From NCBI RefSeq assembly GCF_000376865.1, contig NZ_AQXQ01000009.1, positions 1-64,000 of the forward strand: 64,000 nucleotides of DNA, in the 5' to 3' direction. Origin of the DNA: Thioalkalivibrio sp. ALJ7. GTDB lineage: Bacteria; Pseudomonadota; Gammaproteobacteria; Ectothiorhodospirales; Ectothiorhodospiraceae. Position 1 is the stretch's first letter. Each line of letters starts with the position of its first letter. Both the position numbers and the translations under genes were made by a program. Positions 1 to 8,321 of the stretch are shown here, one piece after another. The notes beneath the pieces were generated by a model. The model was not told the origin of the DNA, made no database searches, and saw nothing but the letters and a program-made list of their open reading frames with translations.

Positions 1-289
1 CCCCCTGTTTTCCGAGACAAGGCGCGTCGTGCAGCGGGTAGTGGTTCTACCCGCCCGTTTCTGATGGATTCGGGGCGCAACGCAGGATCGGGCCATATTC
101 ATTCAGAATCGGGGGCACCAACCCGACAAGTGATTGAAAGAGCGGGCTCGGCCGCCCGTTGTTGATCAAAAACGGGCGCGGGAACGGCGTTGCGGTTCCC
201 TTGTGCAGAGTGACTGCACGGCAGTCACCGCGCCTTGTTCGCACGCAAAAGCGACTCGAGCGCGGACGTGCGATTCAATCAGCGTCTCC
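1..289 (+). mobile_element. Element A: left-truncated MITE-like repeat upstream of ruvB
   Basis: This is a diverged copy of the repeat also found at 29910-30204, 31182-31461 and 63294-63573. Its left terminal repeat lies before the window start. The right end reads through the shared inverted-repeat words into CAGCGTCTCC at about 280-289, followed by CTTAG. Internal hairpins seen in the other copies are present: CGGGTAG/CTACCCG at about 38-56, GGGAAC/GTTCCC at about 180-200 and GTGACTGC/GCAGTCAC at about 209-227. It also has extra segments absent from the 280-bp copies, and some of these form stems themselves (for example GCCCGTT/AACGGGC near 152-175). Nothing in it looks like a real protein gene. 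The remaining leader to the ruvB start (290-374) shows no clear promoter. Confidence 0.8.
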
Positions 290-374
290 CTTAGGGGTAC
301 TTCAGAGTCTACGGGGTGAAATTGCTCGTCCGGACCCTGTAAACGGGGCCGCTGGCACTGCATACTGCGGGGCT

Positions 375-1418
375 ATGGAATCGCGCCTGGTGGATATGCA
401 GAGTCGCTCCGAAGAAGATCGGGCGGAGGTCAGCCTGCGCCCGAAACGGCTCGCGGACTACACGGGTCAGCCTCGTGTTGTCGAGCAGCTGGGGTTGTTC
501 ATCGAGGCCGCGCGCGCACGCGACGAGGCCCTGGATCACACCCTGGTGGCCGGCCCGCCCGGGCTTGGCAAGACCACGCTTGCGCATATCGTGGCCCACG
601 AGCTGGGTGTGGGGCTGCGTCAGACCTCCGGTCCGGTGCTGGAGCGCGCCGGTGACCTCGCGGCCATCCTGACTGCGCTGGAACCCCGAGATGTGCTGTT
701 CGTGGACGAGATCCATCGCCTGCCGACGGTGGTGGAGGAGATCCTGTATCCGGCGCTGGAAGACGGCCAACTGGATATCGTGATCGGCGAGGGTCCGGCC
801 GCGCGCTCGATCAAGGTGGATCTGCCGCCGTTCACATTGGTGGGGGCCACGACCCGGGCCGGTCTGCTCTCGGCTCCGTTACGTGACCGGTTCGGTATCG
901 TGCAGCGTCTTGATCATTACACTGTCACGGACCTCGCGCATATTGTGAATCGTGCGGCCGGGCTGCTGGGTGTGGGGATCGAGCCCGAGGGCGCGGCGGA
1001 GATCGCCCGCCGCGGGCGAGGCACTCCACGCCTGGCCAATCGCTTGCTGCGCCGGGTGCGCGATTTTGCCCAGGTGCGGGCCGATGGGGTGGTGACGCAC
1101 GAGGTCGCCTCCCAGGCGCTGGACCTGCTGGCGATCGACGCTTCGGGTCTGGATGCCCAGGACCGGCGCCTGCTGGAGGTGCTGGTCGAGAAATTCGATG
1201 GTGGCCCGGTCGGCGTGGAGAGCCTCGCCACGGCCATGAACGAGGACCGCGGTACGCTGGAGGATGTGGTCGAACCGTTTCTGATTCAGCAAGGCTATCT
1301 GCAGCGCACCCCGCGCGGGCGCCAGGCGACTCGGCGCACGCTGGCCATGTTTGGCCTGACGCGCATGGAGGAGGGCGATCTGCTGACGCCGGTGGCCCGG
1401 GACGCGAACTCTTCATGA
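375..1418 (+). CDS. ruvB: Holliday junction branch migration ATPase RuvB
   Basis: RuvB is the AAA+ motor that, with RuvA, drives branch migration of Holliday junctions for RuvC to resolve. The 347-residue product has Walker [10 protein letters not shown] at residues 60-68, Walker B DEIH at 111-114, the sensor 1 segment GATTRAG, and a C-terminal winged-helix DNA-binding domain. Length fits the family (E. coli 336). The frame stays open upstream to 159, but that extension translates repeat element A, so the ATG at 375 is chosen. The stop overlaps ybgC by four bases (ATGA). ruvC and ruvA normally precede ruvB and may lie just outside the window, which would put element A between ruvA and ruvB (inference). 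Confidence 0.96.
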   Translation: MESRLVDMQSRSEEDRAEVSLRPKRLADYTGQPRVVEQLGLFIEAARARDEALDHTLVAGPPGLGKTTLAHIVAHELGVGLRQTSGPVLERAGDLAAILTALEPRDVLFVDEIHRLPTVVEEILYPALEDGQLDIVIGEGPAARSIKVDLPPFTLVGATTRAGLLSAPLRDRFGIVQRLDHYTVTDLAHIVNRAAGLLGVGIEPEGAAEIARRGRGTPRLANRLLRRVRDFAQVRADGVVTHEVASQALDLLAIDASGLDAQDRRLLEVLVEKFDGGPVGVESLATAMNEDRGTLEDVVEPFLIQQGYLQRTPRGRQATRRTLAMFGLTRMEEGDLLTPVARDANSS

Positions 1419-1834
1419 CGGTGGAGTTCGAATGGCCGGTGCGCGTGTATTACGAGGACACCGATGCCGGTGGCGTGGTGTATCACGCGAACTATCTCAA
1501 ATTCATGGAGCGCGCCCGCACCGAGTGGCTGCGCGCCCTGGGTTTTGAGCAGGACCAGTTGCGCGCCGAATACGGAATTGTGTTCGCCGTGCGGCGTCTG
1601 GCTGTAGAGATGCAGCGCCCGGCGCATTTTAACGAGGCGCTGGTCACCACCTGCCAGGTGCAGCGCTTACGCCGCGCGAGCGTCGAGTTCGAGCAGGTCG
1701 TGCGACGTGACACGACGGTGCTGGCGACCGGGCAGGTGGGGATCGCCTGTGTGGATGTGGCGCGGCAGGCGCCGGTGGCGGTCCCCGACGAAGTGGCGCG
1801 CGCGATGCGTGCGGCGGAAGGAACAACGGCATAA
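1415..1834 (+). CDS. ybgC: YbgC-type acyl-CoA thioesterase of the Tol-Pal cluster
   Basis: This 139-residue single hot-dog-fold thioesterase hydrolyses acyl-CoA or acyl-ACP thioesters. E. coli YbgC binds ACP and is linked to phospholipid synthesis at the inner membrane. The 4-hydroxybenzoyl-CoA thioesterase signature is clear near the N-terminus: [19 protein letters not shown], with the catalytic Asp in the DTDAGG segment. It overlaps ruvB by four bases at the start and is 14 bp ahead of tolQ, the conserved position for ybgC as first gene of the tol operon. Its exact substrate in this organism cannot be read from sequence. Confidence 0.93.
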   Translation: MTVEFEWPVRVYYEDTDAGGVVYHANYLKFMERARTEWLRALGFEQDQLRAEYGIVFAVRRLAVEMQRPAHFNEALVTTCQVQRLRRASVEFEQVVRRDTTVLATGQVGIACVDVARQAPVAVPDEVARAMRAAEGTTA

Positions 1835-1848
1835 CGGGAGACGGACAA

Positions 1849-2541
1849 GTGACAGTCGATTTTTCGATGTACCAGCTGATCATGGATGCCAGCCTGATCG
1901 TGCAGCTGGTCATGGTGATCCTGGTGATCGCCTCGGTGCTCTCCTGGCTGGTGATTATCATCAAGGCGCGCTCCCTGAACGCGGCTCATCGCGCCAGCGA
2001 CGAGTTCGAGGAACGTTTTTGGTCGGGTGCGGACCTGTCGCACCTGTATGAGGGCGTGCGCCGCAAGCCCGAGATGTCCGGGATGGAGCACGTATTCTCC
2101 TCCGGGTTCAAGGAGTTTCTACGTGCCCGCCAGCACGGAATGTCAGCTGGCGAACCCGCTTATCGCGCGATGCGGGTGGCCATTGCGCGCGAGACCGACG
2201 AGATGGAGCGCTACCTGCAGTTCCTCGCCACGGTGGGCTCCACCAGCCCGTATATCGGCTTGTTCGGCACCGTCTGGGGGATCATGCACGCCTTCCTCGG
2301 TCTTTCCGGGGTGCAGCAGGCGACGCTTGCGATGGTGGCCCCAGGGATCGCCGAGGCGCTGATCGCGACCGCGCTGGGCCTGTTTGCCGCTATCCCGGCG
2401 GTGATTGCCTACAACAGGTTCGCTGGAGATGTGGATCGGGTGGCAGGTCGCCTGGAAAACTTCAGCGACGAGTTCGTGGCCCTGCTGAACCGCCAGGGTG
2501 CGGGCAAGCCCGCCGAGGGTGCCGCCGGGGCGCCGGCCTAA
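1849..2541 (+). CDS. tolQ: Tol-Pal energising subunit TolQ
   Basis: TolQ is the MotA/ExbB-family inner-membrane protein that forms a proton-driven motor with TolR. It powers TolA during outer-membrane constriction at division. The 230-residue product has three predicted membrane segments at about 15-37, 127-149 and 167-189. The conserved ExbB/TolQ stretch (GLFGTVWGIMHAF, then PGIAEALIATALGLFAAIPA) covers the last two. The start is GTG at 1849, preceded by a GGGAG ribosome-binding site; this gives the usual family length. tolR follows after 3 bp. Confidence 0.97.
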   Translation: MTVDFSMYQLIMDASLIVQLVMVILVIASVLSWLVIIIKARSLNAAHRASDEFEERFWSGADLSHLYEGVRRKPEMSGMEHVFSSGFKEFLRARQHGMSAGEPAYRAMRVAIARETDEMERYLQFLATVGSTSPYIGLFGTVWGIMHAFLGLSGVQQATLAMVAPGIAEALIATALGLFAAIPAVIAYNRFAGDVDRVAGRLENFSDEFVALLNRQGAGKPAEGAAGAPA

Positions 2542-2544
2542 GCC

Positions 2545-2997
2545 ATGGCCGAGTCTCGTCGTAATAGCCGTCGCCTGCGGCGGCCCATGTCGCAGATCAA
2601 CGTCGTGCCGTTCATCGACGTGATGTTGGTGCTGCTGATCATCTTCATGATCACCGCCCCGATGCTGCAGCAGGGCGTGGAGGTGGATCTGCCGGAGGCG
2701 GATGCCGAATCTATGGAACAGGACCAGCAGGCAGCCGAGCCGTTGGTCGTGACCGTCGCGGCCTCCGGGGCGATGAGCCTGAATCAGGGGCCTTACGTCA
2801 ACGAGCCGCTAGCGCCGCAGGAAATGACCGAGATCGTGCGCGACTTCCTTGCCGAGAATCCGGGCACCCAGACCTTTGTGCGTGGCGATCGCAATGTGGA
2901 TTACGGCCGGGTGATCGACGCGATGGTTGCCCTGCAGCGTGCCGGGGGTGGCCGTGTCGGCTTGATCACCGAGCCGCCACGCGATAACCAGGACTGA
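2545..2997 (+). CDS. tolR: Tol-Pal motor subunit TolR
   Basis: TolR is the ExbD-family partner of TolQ. The 150-residue product has a short cytoplasmic N-terminus, one membrane helix at about 21-41 and a periplasmic domain ending in VGLITEPP. The membrane segment carries the proton-relay aspartate in PFIDVMLVLL (Asp25, equivalent to Asp23 of E. coli). The acidic periplasmic linker (EADAESMEQDQQ) suits a high-salt organism, which is an inference. It lies 3 bp after tolQ and 10 bp before tolA. Confidence 0.96.
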   Translation: MAESRRNSRRLRRPMSQINVVPFIDVMLVLLIIFMITAPMLQQGVEVDLPEADAESMEQDQQAAEPLVVTVAASGAMSLNQGPYVNEPLAPQEMTEIVRDFLAENPGTQTFVRGDRNVDYGRVIDAMVALQRAGGGRVGLITEPPRDNQD

Positions 2998-3007
2998 GCC
3001 AACCGCC

Positions 3008-4027
3008 GTGTTCGAGCTCCTGCGCCGCCACCCGTTTAGTCTGCTCCTCGTTCTGCTTCTGCACGGGGTGTTGTTCGCGGCGTTATTGCTGAATGTCAGC
3101 CTGATCTCGCCCTCGACTTCATCCTCGCGCGCGGCGGTGGAGATCGCCATGCAGGAGGACATCGAGGTGATCGATGCGGTGGCCGTGGATGCCGAGACCT
3201 TCGATCGCATCGAGCACGAGCGTGTAGTGGCCGAACAGGAACAGGTTGCCGAGCAACTTCGTGAGCAGGAAGATCAGCGTCGCGCCGAAGAACAGGCCCG
3301 GCGCGAGGAAGAGGAGCGCCAGGCCGAGGAGCAAAGGCGCCGCGAGGAAGAAGAGCGCGCGCGCCAGCAGGCCATCGAAGAGGCCGAACAGGCCCGGCGT
3401 GAAGCCGAGGAAGAGCGCCAGCGGGCGCGCGAAGAAGCCGAGGCCGAGCGGGAGCAGATCCGTCAGGAACGCGAGGCGGCGGAACGGGAGCGGCGTGAGG
3501 CCGAGGAGGCCCGCGAACGCGAGGAAGCCGAACGCCGGGAACGCGAGGAGGCAGAGCGCCAGGCTCAGGAGGAGGCGGAGCGGCGTGAGCGTGAGGAGGC
3601 CGAACGCCGTGAGCAGGAAGAGGCCGAGCGCCGGGCCGAGCAGGAGCGCGAGCTGGAGGAACAGCGCCGCCGCGAACAGATGGAGCGCGAGCGCGAGCGC
3701 ATGGCCGAGGCCCAGTCTCGGCGCGAGGCTGCCGAACGCCAGGCACAGCTGGATCGAGAGATCGACGAGTGGCGTTCACAGGTGCAGTCGGTGGTGCAGC
3801 GGCGCTGGCGTCAGCCCTCGGGAGTGGATAGTTCAGACCGTGCCATTGTTCTCGTGCGTGTGAACGAGGCCGGGCGTATCATCAATTTCGATATCGAGAG
3901 CTGTTCCGGTGGGTCTGCCTTCTGCAGCTCGGTTCAGCAGACCATGGATCGTCTGTCCTCGCTGCCACGCCCGCCGGATGCGGATGCCGTGCGCGGCGGG
4001 GTGCGGATTCGTTTCGAGCCGGACTGA
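3008..4027 (+). CDS. tolA: Tol-Pal trans-periplasmic protein TolA
   Basis: TolA links the TolQR motor to TolB and Pal across the periplasm. The 339-residue product has the typical three parts: one N-terminal membrane helix (about 11-31), a very long charged helical/coiled-coil domain (about 70-245) and a C-terminal globular domain (about 250-339) beginning near WRSQVQSVVQRRWRQP. The middle is almost entirely Glu, Arg, Ala and Gln in imperfect EEAERRE-type repeats. The DNA there is accordingly a degenerate GAG/GCC/CGC repeat in which copy number could vary between strains. The start is GTG at 3008. A pair of Cys (SCSGGSAFC) in the C-domain matches the disulfide seen in this family. Confidence 0.95.
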   Translation: MFELLRRHPFSLLLVLLLHGVLFAALLLNVSLISPSTSSSRAAVEIAMQEDIEVIDAVAVDAETFDRIEHERVVAEQEQVAEQLREQEDQRRAEEQARREEEERQAEEQRRREEEERARQQAIEEAEQARREAEEERQRAREEAEAEREQIRQEREAAERERREAEEAREREEAERREREEAERQAQEEAERREREEAERREQEEAERRAEQERELEEQRRREQMERERERMAEAQSRREAAERQAQLDREIDEWRSQVQSVVQRRWRQPSGVDSSDRAIVLVRVNEAGRIINFDIESCSGGSAFCSSVQQTMDRLSSLPRPPDADAVRGGVRIRFEPD

Positions 4028-4057
4028 TCGGTTACAAGCCGGGCAATGAGGAACACC

Positions 4058-5344
4058 ATGCAACGAGTGATTCACGCAATGCTGCTGGGGCTGGCGCTGC
4101 TTTGGTCGGCCCAGGCCCAGGCCGTGCTGGAAGTGACGGTGACCGAAGGGGTGACTGGAGCGATCCCGGTCGCGGTGGCCCCGTTTGCCTGGGAGGGTGA
4201 GGGCAGCCCTGATGAGGAGGTCGACTCGATCCTGGCCGCGAACCTGACCCGTAGCGGGCTGTTCGAGGTCGAGCGCGAGGGTCTGCCCTCGGCGCCCTCG
4301 GGCCCGGCCGATTTCCTTGCCGAGCCCTGGGCGGACGCCGGTATGGAATATCTGGTGGTCGGTTCCAAGCGCCAGGACGGGGATAACGTGATCGTGGAGT
4401 TCCACGTATTCGACGTGCTGGCGGAGGAGCGCCTGGGCGGTTGGCGTATCCCCGTGCCGGCGGACATGCTGCGCCGTGGCGCGCATCGTGTTTCGGATAT
4501 CGTCTACGAGCAGATCACCGGTGATCCGGGTGCCTTCAGTGCACGGATTGCATTCGTCAGCGTCGAGCGTCAGAACGACTCCCGCGAGTTTCGCCTGGAG
4601 GTGGCCGATTCCGACGGGGCCAACCCGCGCACCCTGTTCCGTTCCGAGGACCCGATCATGTCGCCGGACTGGTCGCCGGACGGGCGCGAACTGGTGTACG
4701 TGTCGTTCGAAAACCGCCGCTCCGAGGTCTTTCGCCAGAACGTGGAGACCGGCGAGCGTTCGCGGATTGCGAGTTTTACCGGCATCAACAGCGCCCCGGC
4801 CTGGTCGCCGGACGGGCGACATCTGGCGTTGAGTCTGTCACGTGACGGCTCGCCGAACATCTACGTAATGGATCTGGACTCCGGTGACCTGCGGCAGTTG
4901 ACGCGTTCCAGTGCTATCGAGACCGAGCCGGTCTGGTCACCGGATGGCGAGACCATCTACTTCACCTCCGACCGAGCGGGTGCGCCGCAGATCTACGCCC
5001 AGCCTGCGGGTGGCGGTAACGCGCGGCGTCTGACGTTCGAAAGCGGCTACGCGGCCGCGGCTACGATCTCTCCGGATGGTCGTTCACTGGTGTATGTGCA
5101 CGGGGGTGATGGTGGATTTCAGCTGGCGCGTCTCGATCTGGATGATCGCCGTGTGACGCGCCTCACGGACGGACGGGATGCAGAATCGCCAAGCTTTGCC
5201 CCCAATGGCAGCATGATTCTCTATGCCATGACAGACCGGGGTCGCGGTGTGCTGGGTTCGGTGAGTCGGGACGGGCAAGTCCACCAGCGGTTGGCGGCCC
5301 GTGAGGGCGAGGTACGCGAGCCTGCCTGGTCGCCCCTGAATTGA
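4058..5344 (+). CDS. tolB: Tol-Pal periplasmic beta-propeller protein TolB
   Basis: TolB is the periplasmic protein that alternates between Pal and TolA. The product has an N-terminal signal peptide ending near AQA, an N-terminal alpha/beta domain (about 23-165) and a six-bladed propeller with repeated PD40 motifs (SPDWSPDGRE, PAWSPDGRH, EPVWSPDGE, TISPDGRS). An ATG at 4046 is in frame, but a GAGGA ribosome-binding site at about 4048-4052 is placed for the ATG at 4058, which also gives a cleaner signal peptide (428 residues). pal begins 47 bp downstream. Confidence 0.96.
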   Translation: MQRVIHAMLLGLALLWSAQAQAVLEVTVTEGVTGAIPVAVAPFAWEGEGSPDEEVDSILAANLTRSGLFEVEREGLPSAPSGPADFLAEPWADAGMEYLVVGSKRQDGDNVIVEFHVFDVLAEERLGGWRIPVPADMLRRGAHRVSDIVYEQITGDPGAFSARIAFVSVERQNDSREFRLEVADSDGANPRTLFRSEDPIMSPDWSPDGRELVYVSFENRRSEVFRQNVETGERSRIASFTGINSAPAWSPDGRHLALSLSRDGSPNIYVMDLDSGDLRQLTRSSAIETEPVWSPDGETIYFTSDRAGAPQIYAQPAGGGNARRLTFESGYAAAATISPDGRSLVYVHGGDGGFQLARLDLDDRRVTRLTDGRDAESPSFAPNGSMILYAMTDRGRGVLGSVSRDGQVHQRLAAREGEVREPAWSPLN

Positions 5345-5391
5345 ACGTTGACCCCTTATTATTGTGATCTCCTTTCGAGGAAACGAAAGCC

Positions 5392-5955
5392 ATGAATAAC
5401 GTTTTTCGCCTGACCCTTGCAGCCGTTTTGGTGGCCGCCTTGTCGGCTTGTGCCACCCCGACCCGTGATGCCGAAGACGCCGAGCGTGAAGCCGAGCGTG
5501 AAGCGGCTGCCGAGCAAGAGCGCGCCGAACGTGCCGAGCGCGAAGCGGCCGAGGCTCGCGGTCTTGGCCGCGATCGAGAGTTTGACGCGGCCGCTTTGGA
5601 CGATCCCGACAGCCCGCTGGCTGAGCGTATGGTGTACTTCGACTTCGACCGCGATGAGGTGAAGTCCGAGCATATGCCGATGCTGGAGGCGCACGCGGCC
5701 TATCTGTCGCAGAATCCGGGTGCGCGGATGCGTCTGGAAGGGCATACCGACGAGCGCGGCACGCGCGAGTACAACCTGGCGCTGGGTGAGCGGCGCGCAC
5801 AGTCGGTACGCCGGGTGTTGAACCTTAATGGCGCTTCGGATGACCAACTCGAGGTCATCAGTTATGGTGAAGAGATGCCGGTCGCCTTCCAGCAGAACGA
5901 GGAGGCCTGGGCCAAGAATCGCCGGGTTGAGCTGGTCTACGAATCCCGGCGCTGA
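5392..5955 (+). CDS. pal: Peptidoglycan-associated lipoprotein Pal
   Basis: Pal is an outer-membrane lipoprotein that grips peptidoglycan and is the outer-membrane end of the Tol-Pal system. The 187-residue product has a lipobox LSAC with Cys20 as the expected lipidation site, then a Glu/Arg/Ala-rich helical linker (about 25-60). The C-terminal OmpA-like domain (about 80-187) includes YFDFDRDEV and the peptidoglycan-binding stretch LEGHTDERGTREYN. The charged linker is longer than in E. coli Pal (173 residues). A GAGGAAA ribosome-binding site precedes the ATG. The hairpin at 5999-6020, just past its stop, may end part of its transcripts. Confidence 0.96.
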   Translation: MNNVFRLTLAAVLVAALSACATPTRDAEDAEREAEREAAAEQERAERAEREAAEARGLGRDREFDAAALDDPDSPLAERMVYFDFDRDEVKSEHMPMLEAHAAYLSQNPGARMRLEGHTDERGTREYNLALGERRAQSVRRVLNLNGASDDQLEVISYGEEMPVAFQQNEEAWAKNRRVELVYESRR

Positions 5956-5969
5956 TTACGGGAAGTCCG

Positions 5970-6803
5970 ATGCCTTTAGTGGTTGAACAGTCTTGCGGAA
6001 ATGCCCCCTCGGGGGCATTTCTGTTTCGGTGGCCGGGGCGCTCGATTGCTCTGGCGTTCGCGTTGTTTGCCCTGGTCACCATGGCGCCGCTGGTGCCGGG
6101 GCCCGCTGGTGCCCAGGACGACACGGTGTTCGCGACGCAGTCCCAGATCCGCCAGCTGGATCGGCGCCTGGAGCGCATCGAGCGGGTCCTGGATTCCAGC
6201 GCGATGAATGAGCTGTTGCAGGTCTCCGAGTCCCTCAACCGCGATCTGCGCGAGATGCGCGGAGAGGTGGAGACGCTCCGCCACGAGGTGAATCGCCTCA
6301 GTACACGCCAGCGTGACCAGTTCCGACATCTCGATGAGCGGGTGGCGGCAGTCGAGGGCGGGGCCGTGGTAGCCGATGACGGCGCGAGTGAGGAGGTCGT
6401 GCAGCTGGATCTTCCTGAGGCCGACGAGCAGGCCGCCTATCAAGATGCCTTTGACGACCTGATGTCCGGTGACTACACCACCGCCATCCGGAAGCTGGAG
6501 CGCTTCATCGAGGATTACCCGGATGGGAATTTTGCGGCCAACGCCTGGTACTGGCTGGCTGAGGCGAAGTATGCCAGCGGCGAATTCGACGCCGCGCTGG
6601 AAGACTTCGAGCGCCTTCGCGAGGACTTCCCTGAAAGTGACAAGAGCGGGGACGCCCTGTTAAAGATCGGCTATTCGCACTACGAGTTGGAAAACTTCGA
6701 CGAAGCTCGCGAGGCGCTGGAGGCGGTGCGCGCCGATTACGGCGGGACCACCCTGGATCGCCTGGCCCGCGAACGCCTGCGGCGGATCGACGAGGCCCAA
6801 TGA
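5970..6803 (+). CDS. cpoB: Cell division coordinator CpoB (YbgF)
   Basis: CpoB is a periplasmic TPR protein that coordinates Tol-Pal with PBP1b during division. The 277-residue product has a signal peptide after an unusually long N-terminal stretch (hydrophobic core about 25-45, cleavage near AGA), a coiled-coil trimerisation region (about 50-115) and a C-terminal tol-pal-type TPR domain (about 148-275; AYQDAFDDLMSGDY onward). A ribosome-binding site GGGAAG precedes the ATG at 5970, and no better start lies downstream. A strong hairpin (5999-6020) sits inside codons 10-17. The stop overlaps queE (ATGA). Confidence 0.92.
   Translation: MPLVVEQSCGNAPSGAFLFRWPGRSIALAFALFALVTMAPLVPGPAGAQDDTVFATQSQIRQLDRRLERIERVLDSSAMNELLQVSESLNRDLREMRGEVETLRHEVNRLSTRQRDQFRHLDERVAAVEGGAVVADDGASEEVVQLDLPEADEQAAYQDAFDDLMSGDYTTAIRKLERFIEDYPDGNFAANAWYWLAEAKYASGEFDAALEDFERLREDFPESDKSGDALLKIGYSHYELENFDEAREALEAVRADYGGTTLDRLARERLRRIDEAQ
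5999..6027 (+). terminator. Terminator-like hairpin inside the 5' end of cpoB
   Basis: AAATGCCCCC (5999-6008) and GGGGGCATTT (6011-6020) form a perfect inverted repeat followed by the T-rich CTGTTTC. It lies 44 bp after the pal stop and within the first codons of cpoB. It looks like a terminator for pal that cpoB translation or read-through could modulate. That it functions this way is an inference. Confidence 0.55.
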
Positions 6804-7495
6804 GCGAAACATCGTTGCGGGACGCCCGCAGCGCTGACCTGGTGGATCCGGTCAGTCAGCGCCTTCGCATCACCGAGATGTTCATCTCGCTACAGGGCGA
6901 GGCGGCTCAGGTCGGCTGGCCCACCGCGTTTGTGCGCCTGACCGGTTGCCCACTACGTTGCCGTTGGTGCGACAGTGAGTACGCGTTCGAGGGTGGAGAG
7001 GCCTTGCCGCTGACCTCCATCCTCGACTGGGTCGGGCGTGCTGGCGTGCGCCATGTCTGCGTGACGGGGGGCGAGCCACTGGCGCAGCCGGGTTGTCTTC
7101 CCCTGTTGGCGGGTCTTTGCGACGCGGGTTTTGCGGTCTCGCTGGAGACCAGTGGGGCGATGGACGTATCGGCTGTCGATCCGCGCGTAGCGGTGGTTAT
7201 GGATTGGAAAGCGCCCGGTTCGGGCGAGGCCGAACGTAACCGCGAGGCGAACCTTCCTCGATTGAAGGCTGGCGACCAGCTGAAGTTTGTGCTCGCCGGG
7301 CGCGACGATTTCGAATGGGCCCGGACTGAGCTGGTGCGCCTGGGGCTGGACCCCGAGGTGGAGGTGCTGTTCTCGCCCGTATTCGGCGAACTGGAGCCGC
7401 GTAGCCTCGCGGACTGGATCGTGGCCGAGCGTCTTCCAGTCCGCTTTCAGGTACAACTACACAAGCTCCTTTGGGGCGACCAGCCGGGGCGCTAG
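6800..7495 (+). CDS. queE: 7-carboxy-7-deazaguanine synthase QueE (radical SAM)
   Basis: QueE converts 6-carboxytetrahydropterin to 7-carboxy-7-deazaguanine, the step before QueC in preQ0/queuosine synthesis. The 231-residue product has the radical-SAM cluster motif CPLRCRWC (Cys50, Cys54, Cys57; CxxxCxxC) and the SAM-binding GGEP at about 90-93. The N-terminal [10 protein letters not shown] segment is typical of QueE. It overlaps cpoB by four bases and is separated from queC by one base, so the two queuosine genes are translated as a unit at the end of the Tol-Pal operon, a common gammaproteobacterial arrangement. Confidence 0.95.
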   Translation: MSETSLRDARSADLVDPVSQRLRITEMFISLQGEAAQVGWPTAFVRLTGCPLRCRWCDSEYAFEGGEALPLTSILDWVGRAGVRHVCVTGGEPLAQPGCLPLLAGLCDAGFAVSLETSGAMDVSAVDPRVAVVMDWKAPGSGEAERNREANLPRLKAGDQLKFVLAGRDDFEWARTELVRLGLDPEVEVLFSPVFGELEPRSLADWIVAERLPVRFQVQLHKLLWGDQPGR

Positions 7496-7496
7496 G

Positions 7497-8183
7497 ATGC
7501 ACGTACCCGCGGAGAAGGCCGTGGTCCTGCTCTCGGGCGGTCTTGACTCGGCGACCTGTCTGGCGATGGCGCGGGCCGAGGGTTTCGAGTGCCACGCCCT
7601 GTCCATTGATTATGGTCAGCGCCACCGTTCAGAACTGGATGCGGCCCGGCGTGTCGCCGCCGCTCAGGGTGTGACGGACCATCGCGTGGTTGCGGTGGAC
7701 CTGAGTGCCATTGGTGGGTCGGCACTGACGGACCCGGCGATCGATGTCCCGACCACGCCGACTGAAGGCATCCCCGTCACCTACGTACCTGCCCGCAACA
7801 CGGTCTTTTTGTCGCTGGCCCTGGGGCTGGCCGAGACGCTGGATGCGCGCCTGCTCTATGTGGGGGCCAATGCGGTGGACTATTCCGGGTATCCGGATTG
7901 CCGTCCGGCCTTTATCGAGGCCTTTCGTGATCTGGCGTGCGTGGCAACCCGAAGCGGCGTAGAGGGTGTGCCCTGGGAGGTGCGTGCCCCGCTCATGCAT
8001 TTAAGCAAAGCCGAGATTATCCAGGCCGGCGCGCGTCTCGGCGTGGACTATAGTCAGACGATTAGCTGCTATCAGGCCGACGCGGAGGGCCGCGCTTGCG
8101 GTCGCTGCGACAGCTGCCGCATCCGCCGCGAGGGATTTGCCGCCGCCGGCGTCACCGATCCAACCCGCTACGCCACACCATAG
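7497..8183 (+). CDS. queC: 7-cyano-7-deazaguanine synthase QueC
   Basis: QueC is an ATP-dependent amidotransferase-like enzyme making preQ0 from 7-carboxy-7-deazaguanine. The 228-residue product has the PP-loop SGGLDS at 13-18 and the C-terminal zinc-site cysteines (SCYQ, then CGRCDSC), both needed in the family. The frame is open upstream to 7287 inside queE, but the ATG at 7497 gives the family length (E. coli 231) and the expected N-terminus KAVVLLSGG. QueD and the later queuosine enzymes are not in the window. Confidence 0.95.
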   Translation: MHVPAEKAVVLLSGGLDSATCLAMARAEGFECHALSIDYGQRHRSELDAARRVAAAQGVTDHRVVAVDLSAIGGSALTDPAIDVPTTPTEGIPVTYVPARNTVFLSLALGLAETLDARLLYVGANAVDYSGYPDCRPAFIEAFRDLACVATRSGVEGVPWEVRAPLMHLSKAEIIQAGARLGVDYSQTISCYQADAEGRACGRCDSCRIRREGFAAAGVTDPTRYATP

Positions 8184-8321
8184 GTCTCGCCTGAGGCTTG
8201 GGGGCCCAGGCCCGGGTAATTCCGGAATGAATTCGGGGTCGATCTCGTCTAGCGTCCGATGTATGCTGCGCACCCCATGGGTGCAGGCTTGCCCTGAAAT
8301 CTTTCGTCGAGAGGATACGTG

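Noticed and set aside
159-374. N-terminal extension of RuvB
   Set aside because: This part translates repeat element A; the conserved RuvB N-terminus starts at 375.
3240-3740. Repetitive region first considered as a tandem repeat or CRISPR-like array
   Set aside because: It is the in-frame coiled-coil domain of TolA; repeat units are irregular and coding.
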